Source: Anatilimnocola aggregata
GTDB taxonomy: Bacteria; Planctomycetota; Planctomycetia; Pirellulales; Pirellulaceae
Assembly: GCF_007747655.1 (NCBI RefSeq)
Contig: NZ_CP036274.1
Coordinates: 8,184,001-8,248,000 of the forward strand
Direction of reading: 5' to 3'
DNA length: 64,000 bases
Notes under the pieces: generated by a model
What the model saw: only the letters and a program-made list of their open reading frames with translations
The model's database searches: none
Told to the model about the DNA's origin: nothing
Shown: positions 20,101 to 29,100 of the stretch, piece after piece
How positions within the stretch are numbered: position 1 is the stretch's first letter
How the letters are laid out: each line of letters begins with the position of its first letter
Made by a program: the position numbers and the translations under genes

Positions 20101-23100
20101 GTCAAAGATGTGGTTCACCAGCGGCGAGCCCAAGCCGGTGGTCTGCCGAGTCTCGATCTCCCGATAGGTGATGTCAAGCTGCGAATTGGGTGGATTGGGA
20201 AACGAGATGGTCGTGTTCGGGTCGCCATGCGATTCGTTGACCGGACCCGACACGCCCGTCAGATCGACGAACAGCGTATCGCCGGGCAGAGTCGGTTCGG
20301 TCGGATCGTCGCCGTCGATGGTGAACGGCGTGGTCGTACTGGCCCGCACCTTGAAGGTGTCGCTGCCGTCGGGATTGTTCGTCCCGTTGTTGCCGTTGAG
20401 AATCGTGCTCGCAGCGCTGATCGTGGCCGCAAAGAACTGGTCCCCCAGCAGGATCGTATCGTTGCCATTCCCACCATTGATCGTGATCGTATTTAACGAG
20501 GCCGTCAGCACTGCTGTAGCCGTGGTCGCCGCGTTGAATTGATCCGTGCCGGCTCCCAAGCTGATCGTGATGTCGCCGGCCGCATTCGCGGTAATTGTAC
20601 CGGTAAGTGTGACCGCATCGGCCTCGCTGCCGGTCGTAAGCGTGACGTCACCATTATTCGCAGTCAGCGAGCCGAACAGGTCGACCGTCGCACCATTAAG
20701 GGGATCGGCCCCACCGAGATCAACATTGAGCGTGAGGAACGTGCCAGCCGACGCGCTGCCGCCAGCCTGCACCTCCAACGCATCACCCGCATTCAACGTC
20801 ACACTGCCACCCGTCGATTGCACCGTAACCCCGCTGTTCACCGTCAGGTTTTGAGTGAGGGCCAGCTGATCCACGGTGGAAAGCATCACATCCGCAGCTG
20901 CGCCGCTGGCGATTACGTCTTCGCTCACGTCCAGGTTGCCAATCGTGCTGATCGCAATGCCGGTTCCCGTGGCACTCACGCCTATCACCAGTGCGTCAAT
21001 TCCACCGACCGTCAGGTCGCCCGAGTTGGCAATGAACACGCCACCGGTGCCGCCAACCGCCTCGAGATTTGAGCTAACTGTTTCCAGCGGATCGGCCAAC
21101 GTACCGACACCTGTGGTACTGAGAAGGACCAAATCGTCAGCTGTGATATCCGGGTTCGTGGCATCGAGATCGGTAATCGCAGTGGCCGCTGTCAGGAACA
21201 CATCACCGGCCACACCCGCCGCGATCGTTCCCACGCCAATCCCACCCGCAGTCGTCGTGAGAGTGATGTCGTTTGTGTCGGAGTCTGTATTCGACTGCAC
21301 GTCCGTCGCCGTCATCGTCCCGCCGGATTGAATCGTGATCGAGCCGGCGGCCGTATCGATATCGAACAGGTCGATGCTGCTGACTTCCACGATCAGAATG
21401 TTGCCGGCTGCAGTAACGCTGGCATCGAGCGAAGCAACTTCCGTCTCAATCGCGTTAGTAGCTCCGATGCCGGTAGCAGCAATGATCGTGACGCGCGAGC
21501 CGGCAGCGTTCGCAGTAATTTCGGTATCGACGTCCGCACCGGCATCGACAACACCACCCGCAGTACTGGTGATGGTGACTGCCAAGAGCGTGGCATTGGT
21601 TGTCGTCAGATCGCCCAAAGTAATGTTGCCGGTCGCGGAAACGTGAATAGTTCCGGTACCCGAATCGATGGCCGTATCTGGATCCATCGTCACGGCACCT
21701 CCAACCGGTACGCCCGCGTCGCCGGTGATTGTGATGGCTCCGTTGTTGCTTGCCACGTCGCCGGTCGCATTGAACGACACGTCGTTGTCGGCTGTCAGGC
21801 TGATCGCACCACCCGCCGAGTTGACCGACGCATTCACGAGCAGATCGGCAGTGGCTCCATTGGCATCGAGCGTGACGCTGTTTGCTCCGCCGGCCGAGAC
21901 CGCCTGGCTAATCGTGATATTGCCGCTCGTGTTGTTGATGACGCTGATGGTTCCGGCAGTCGTGCTCACGCCCGTCGTAGCGGTGAAGCAAGGCCCCGCG
22001 CCCACGGTGCCAATAATCACGCCACCGACGTTGACGACGCTGACGTTTCCGCTCGCAAATGCGGCGAGGTTATCGACATCATTGCTGTTGTCCAAGGTGA
22101 CATTGCCACCACCTGCACGCACGCCCAGCGTCCCGGCCGTGATCGTCGCGGCCAAAGTCTCAACGACATTGCCGGCAGTTGCTTGCAGTCGAACTGAGTT
22201 GCCACCAGCGGCAATGTTATCGCTGATCGTGATATCGCCCGTCAGCACGCACAATTCTAGATCACCGCTGGTAATACCCGTAACCCCGGGCGTGAAACAA
22301 CCGTCGATCCCGACAGTTCCAATCGTAAAGCCGTCAGCGTCCTGGAAGGTGAAGCTGCCGGTGGTAGTGCCAGCCAGTGTATCGACATCGTTGGTGGCGG
22401 TGGGCAAGTTGATGCCTCCCGTGCCAGAGCGGAGGCCCAACGCACTGGCCGTAATTGTGCCGGCCGATTGGCTAATCCCACTGCCGACGGCGTCGGTCTG
22501 AAGCCGGAGCGTGCCGCTTCCCAGGTTCACGTTGTCGCTGAGCGTCAGATTGCCAGCGATTACGCAGATCGTCGCATCGTCGTTCGAAGTAGTAATGCCA
22601 TTCCCGCCGGTGCCCAAGGTTAAACTATTGGCATCGCGATACTCGACCTCTCCACCGACATTCGCAATCAGGTTGCTGACGTTGTTGGTTGTCGGCGCAT
22701 CGAGGTCGAACACGCCGGTGCCACCACCTGTGGTTAGCAACGACAAGGTGACCGAAGTGATCGTGCTGGTGGCGGTCTGAGTAGCGTTGCTCGTGGGACC
22801 AGCTTCGGCGTTCAGGTCGAGCGTCACCGTGCCCGCAACGGCCGAGACACCACCGCTGAGGTCCATCAAGCCATCGTTGTCAGTATCAGAGAAGCCTGAA
22901 TCAAACGTGACGTTGCCAAGAGTAGCAGTGACCAGGCCGGTGCTCTGAATCACGATCCGGTCACCAGCTTCAAACAGCACGTTGCCCGTCGTCGCGGTGA
23001 CGGTAACGCCGCTGTTCACTGTAATGTTGTCCGTATTTGTCGCGGCTGATTCCAACGCCTGGGCCGTGATGTTGGTGGCCGAGGTGTTCACAGCGAACGT

Positions 23101-26100
23101 AATCGGACTACTCGCGATTAGAAAGGCTGCGCCACCGGTGTTCGCCGAGGTCGCTACTCCGACGACCGCATTCACCACGAATCCGCCGGTGCCTACCAAC
23201 TCCGTCAGGCGCACATCCCCCGCAGTCGAGTTGTTGAAGCCGACATTCGTCAGATTCATCTCAATCGCATCGGCGGAACCAATTCCGCCGGACGCCAAGA
23301 GTGCCGCATCGCCGCCCGATAGGTTCAGAACACCAGCGTTGTTATCGATGATGGCCCCCCCGCTTCCGGCTGTCGAAGTAGTGTTCACCGTGATCTGACC
23401 GGGGGCAGCGCCCACTTCCAGCAAACCCAACGCCGCGCCCCCGGTGCCACCAGCAGCTGTATTCACCCGCACCACAAGTGCCGTTGCGGTCGCATTGGTA
23501 GTGACGATGCTCGTGCCACTCGCCTGAGTGAATCCCTCTGACCCGGCACCATCCTGGTTGGCACTGATAGAAATGGTGGACGCACCAGCATTCACATTGG
23601 CATTGAGCGACACGGTGTTGCGTGCCGTCATGCTCACGCTGCTCACGGTGGTAATGGGCGCGGCTGCACTCTGCGAAATTTCATCCGCGATCGCCACATT
23701 CAATCCACCCGCCAGGTTCACCGCAGCAGTGGTGAACGAGACGTCACCACGCGTACCGCTTGCGTCAGCAGTAATCGTCAGGTCGTTGACTAGATTGCCT
23801 CCAGCGCTGTTAAAACCTGCGAGCGTAACGTTACCGCCCACCGAAGTGGAGCCAGTATTCGAGGTATCAATCGCCAGATTCACATTCGCATTCGTCGCTG
23901 AAACGGCTGACGTGCCGAAGTTAACACCACCGACATCCGTCACATTGGCGGTGCTGCCGCTTTCCGTATCAATCGTCAACGTCGAAGCCGCAACAACTCC
24001 CAGGATGATGTTGCCGCCGCCGGTCACGGAGAACGATGCCGCATCATTCGTTGTATTGCCATTATCGAGTGAGATATCTCCAGTCAGCGTGATCGTTCCG
24101 TCGGTCGTAGTTCCATCGGTGTTAAGCGACAAATCGTTGATGGTAAAGTTCGCTATTCCGGCACCGTCCGTATCAAGGACAGCCGGGAGTGTGATTGCCC
24201 CCGCCGCGAACGCCATTGTTGTCCCGGTAGTAATCGCCAGATCTGCACCTTTGGTAGCACCTGAGGCGGTATCCACATCCACCGAGGTAATTCGGGTATT
24301 GGCAGCAGTCCCCAGGTTCACATTGCCGCCATTGCCGTTGTTTCCTTGCTCGGTATCGATCGTGAGGGTCGCTCCCCCCGAAGCTGCGGCAGGCGAAATC
24401 ACGATCGTCGCCAAAGAGGTTGTGTTGCTATTAGCAACTACAAAATCGCCTGCGTCACCGGCAGCGAGGTCAAGACTAATGTTTGCCGTCAAAGTGATTG
24501 AACCGTCGGACGTACCGCCGTCAGAATTAAGGCTGACATCGTTGAAATACTGCCCCAGCAAATTGGTAAGGGCAGGGATCGAGATATTTCCCCCCGTAGT
24601 TGTCGCGGACGAATCGAGTGTCAAATCGACCCCTGCTACGTTCGACGACCAATTATTGATGAGGGAGATTGACCCGCCGACACCGTCTGCTTGATGAGAG
24701 TCAATGGTAATGGACGCGGTCGGACGCCCACGCCCCGACAAACTAATATTCCCTTCGACAAAGATGCTCTGGCTAAGCCGAAGCTCTCCAGAGGTCGATC
24801 CTTGTGCCACCTCTGTCAAACCTGCCAAAAAATAATCTGCTCCGCCGTTGTCATCCACCAAGCCGTGAGCAATGAAACCACCAGTTCCGCTAGCGACATT
24901 GGTATTGATCGTTAGCAACACATTCGCAGCCGTGGCGTAAATGTTAGCCAAACCAAGATTGACCTCGCCAGGTGCTGCTGTACCATTTTCCGTGTCAATG
25001 GTTAAGGTGCTGGCAATCGCTACCTTAGTACCGCTGTAAGTAAAGGCAGCCGTATCACCGCCATTGGACAACGTGACATTGCCATCTAGTATCAGCAGAC
25101 CTGCAGTACCCGCGCCCGAGCCATTGGTGTTAATGGTAACGTCGTTCAAAAAAGCGCCGCCAGTTCCACCAAGCTGTTTGAGCGTCACTGCGCCGCCGTT
25201 GAATGCTCCGGCGGTCACATTGGCATTGATGACCAGGTCGCGACCCGCAACGTCGGCGCGGATTAATGTGGTACCAGTGAAATTGACGGCTCCGGCGTTA
25301 CTATTGTTGCCAGATTCCGTATCAATGGTGACTGTGGCTCCGTCGAGCACAAATGCCGTCGCGGCGGCAATGGTGATTGCAGACCCATCGGTGCTCAGGT
25401 TTGAGCTCGTGCTGATTGTGCTTCCGCTCAGCGCGATGGTGCCTGTTGCGCCACCGGCTACGGAGTTGATCGCTTGGTTGATGTCGATCGTTTGTGCCGC
25501 CAGCGAAACGGCACCGGTCGAAGGTCCAACTCCACCTCCCAAAGTTAGCGCTGCGTTGATCGAGATACTGTCTGCACCACCCTGGCCGTCAATCGATACG
25601 GCAGCCGCAAAGCCTGTGGGCACCGATGTGATCGTCACACCGTCGTCACCGGTGATATCGCCCAGAATGTTTAAAGCGACCGTGGGAGTGACGAAGTTCA
25701 AGTCTTCTGCACCCACATCGAAGTCGGCCAGCATCATTCCACCGCCAGCATCCGTGATGATGGTGTTGATCGCACTGGCAAAGCCGTCCACGACGTCGTT
25801 GTCGATATCCAGCGTAACGCTACCCGCAGGCGAGGTCACCACCACCGGTTCCAGACCGGTGAAGTTCACGGTTCCCGTGCCTCCCGCTCCGCTGAGCGTA
25901 ATCTTGCCTGCTCCAACACCAGTTACCTTATATTCGAGCAGATCGAACGTGCCACCCTGAAGTAGCAGGTCGTCGCCGGTCACGGTCGCTTGAGTGCCGC
26001 CGTTGAAATTGACGAGCTCGGCAAATACTCCTCCGGCGTAATCGATTATTGCGGAGTCATCATCCCCTTGGCCATTCAGTGTGATGCTATCAACATTTGC

Positions 26101-29100
26101 CAATAAGGCGGAGTACACCACGACACCGTTCAGGCTGACTTCGAGGTTGCCACCAACTTGAATGACAAGAAAGTCGTCACCATTGGCAGTGCCATTGATG
26201 CCGGGTGTTGCGCCCGCTTCCGTCAGCGTGACGTCGCCGCCGACATAGCTGATGGTGTAGTTCACACCGTCTTCGTGGAAGGTATCCCCTTCTTCCAACA
26301 CGCGGCCATTGTGAGTGAAGCGACCAGTAATCGAGGTCGCGTCGAGAATGGTGAGAGTGCTGCCCGTAGTTGGGGCTGCTGTTGTATTGAGCACCAGCGG
26401 CGCGTTGGCCAGTGTTGCAACGCCATTGACGACCAGTTGATCGTAGTCTGTCCCGGCTATCCCCGAGCCATTGATATCGACCACGAAAACCGCGTCGCTA
26501 TCAAAGGTAATGGTGCTTCCCAGCATCAATTTGCCCACACCATTGGCAGCGGGGGCAATCGTCGAGACGCCCGTTTCCGCCGCATCGACGCTGCCGCCTA
26601 CGGTGCCGTTGTTGCCACCGAGCGTCGCGCCACCGGCCACCGTCACCGCACTCGCGGCATCCGTACTGCCATTGACCAGCAACGTGCCGTTACTGACTGT
26701 CGTCGAACCGGTGTAAGAGTTGGAACCAGAGAGCGTGAGTGTACCTGCTCCTTGCTTAACCAGACTGCCCGCTGAACTGCCGTCGCTAATCGAACCACTG
26801 AAATTCCCTGACAGGTCGTTGGTATTGCCAATGGAAAGTGTGTTGCCGTTGAGTGTCGCGCTCCCGGCACCGGCTAAGGCTCCGATGGTTTGAGACGCGC
26901 CAACATGGAAGAAAGCGCCCCCATCAATCTCGAAGTCGGCGAAGGCACCGAGTGCTGTCGCGTTGTTCGAGTGCAGGGTGCCAGCCTCAATGTCCACCGC
27001 CGTTCCGCTTACCAAACTCGTCGCCGGGCTCGACAGCACCAGATCGCCCAGACCTTGCTTGACAAGCGTCGTGGGAATGCCACTGTCATTCAAACCGCCC
27101 AGTTGCAAGGTGCCGACACCAGCACCGTTATTCGCAACAATCACCGTTGCTGCAGTGTTGACGGCTGCCGCTCCCAAGGTCAAACCATAAGCCTGACCTG
27201 CCGGAGTACCCGAAGTCGTGACATTCAAAGTTGCCCCGTCGCCGAGATTAAGGCCACCCAGGGTGACATTGGAGGCAAAACTGTTCCCCACGACAACCGT
27301 GTTGCCGGTGACACCTGCCGGCACATTCACTGCATTGACGTACGTCGCCGGCAGATTGGCAGCCGTGTCGGTGTACGCGTACGTGAAGTTGCTGATCGTT
27401 TGAGTCGAGGTCTCACCGCCGGTGCCACTCGTGAACCCGATGAAACTTGTGGGACCAACTGCGACGGGAATATTGATGGCCAAGGCCGGCAGCGTGAACG
27501 TGTTCGCACCTTGGGTGAGCGTCGCAGATAAGCTGGTTCCGTCGTACGATAAGCTAACCGAGATCGGGGTTCCGTTGCCAACCAGCACCGGGGCCGGACT
27601 GCCGCCAGGAAGGGTGTAGTTGAGGCCGACTACGCCGTTGGTGATCAGCTTTGCACCGCGAGGTCGGCCCTCCCAGATATCGAAGCCCAGCGCCACGCTG
27701 GGTGTGATTCCGGCGTACCCAAAACTGCCGCCGCTTCCGCCCAAGGCACCCACGCCCCGAGGGTCGTTATGCATGACAAACGTAAACCCATCAGAGCCAG
27801 TAGGTGTGGTATTAGGATTGTTATAAGTGAAGTTTACGGTGAACTTGCTGGTGGCGACCCGCTGATTGAAATAGGCGCTGCGGGCCTGATTGGCGGCACT
27901 TGAAATGGTCAGCACGTTAGTGGCTACTGTCGCCGCGCCATTCAACGTCCAGCCGGCTCCATTGGTGCCAAAGCCGGATAACGAACTGACCGCTGGGCTG
28001 ACCGAAAGCGTGCCCCCGTTTTCTGTAACCGTTCCCGTGCCCAGTGCTCCTGGTGCTGTCGCGACAAAACTGCCCGCAGAAATAGTGGTGCCACCGCTGT
28101 AGGTATTGTTGCCATGCAGCGTGACTGTTCCTGTACCGACTTTGGCAATGGTCAGGGCATTCGCACCGTTAGTAACTCTGCCCGCAAAATTTGTTGAAGC
28201 GTCATTATTGCCGATGGTCAGAGTAGCCGCCGCCGCACCGCTGTTGGTGATGAGTGCATTTCCGCTGGTACCGGCACCATACGTGGCCGGCATCACAACG
28301 TTGTTGATCGTTTGATTGAATCCGTTCAGATTGAAGGTCGCTCCGGAGACGTTGGCGATTAAGATGGACGCCGAAGCGGGGAAGGCATCGGCAACACCCA
28401 GGCGAGCCTCACCTTGGTCGATGCGCAGCGTGGCCGGCGTGAAGGAAGTCGTAGCGTTCGAGAATTGAACGGTGCCAAGCCGCACCCCGACGCCGTTGGA
28501 AGCAGTCGAGGTGATGGGGCCAGTGAGATTGAGTACCCGATCCCCGGCATCGGACCCTAAATGGTTTCCACCAGCAACAGCATTTCCGGAGATGCTGATA
28601 TCTCCGCTCCAGGTTGTCGTGGCCGCGGCACCATTGGCGAAATGCAGAACTCCTTGCCCAGAAATCCCGCCACCTTGAATGTTTAAGGTATTCGGGATGT
28701 TGAGGTTTGGCCCCACACGCAGTTGGTTGTTGGCGGTGTTGTCGACCGTCACCGCGCTGGTGCCGAACGCGCCGCTATTGCTCGCCAGAATGCGACCACC
28801 ACCGGTGATGGTTGTGGAGCCTGAATAGGTATTTGCAGTGCTGAGTGTCAATACCGGGCTATTGTTGCTGCCGCGGGCCGTAATGCCACCAGTGGTACCG
28901 GTGATGGGGTTAGTGTTGACAGTGATCGGGCCGTTGTTTCCATTGGCGTTGGCAGTGTCGAAAGTAATGAAGTTAGTGCCAATGCCGATCCCGCCCGAAA
29001 GCGTGAGCGTGCCACTATCGGATTGAACTTCTGCGTTGCCCGCCAACGAGATCGGTCCCGCAAAACTACTCGTACCTGCACGATTGCGCAGCGCTCCGGT

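Noticed and set aside
20539-25960. Long plus-strand open frames opposite the giant gene (up to 388 codons)
   Set aside because: They are rich in Pro, Val and Ala because of the biased codons of the antisense repeat gene; no start signals, no family.
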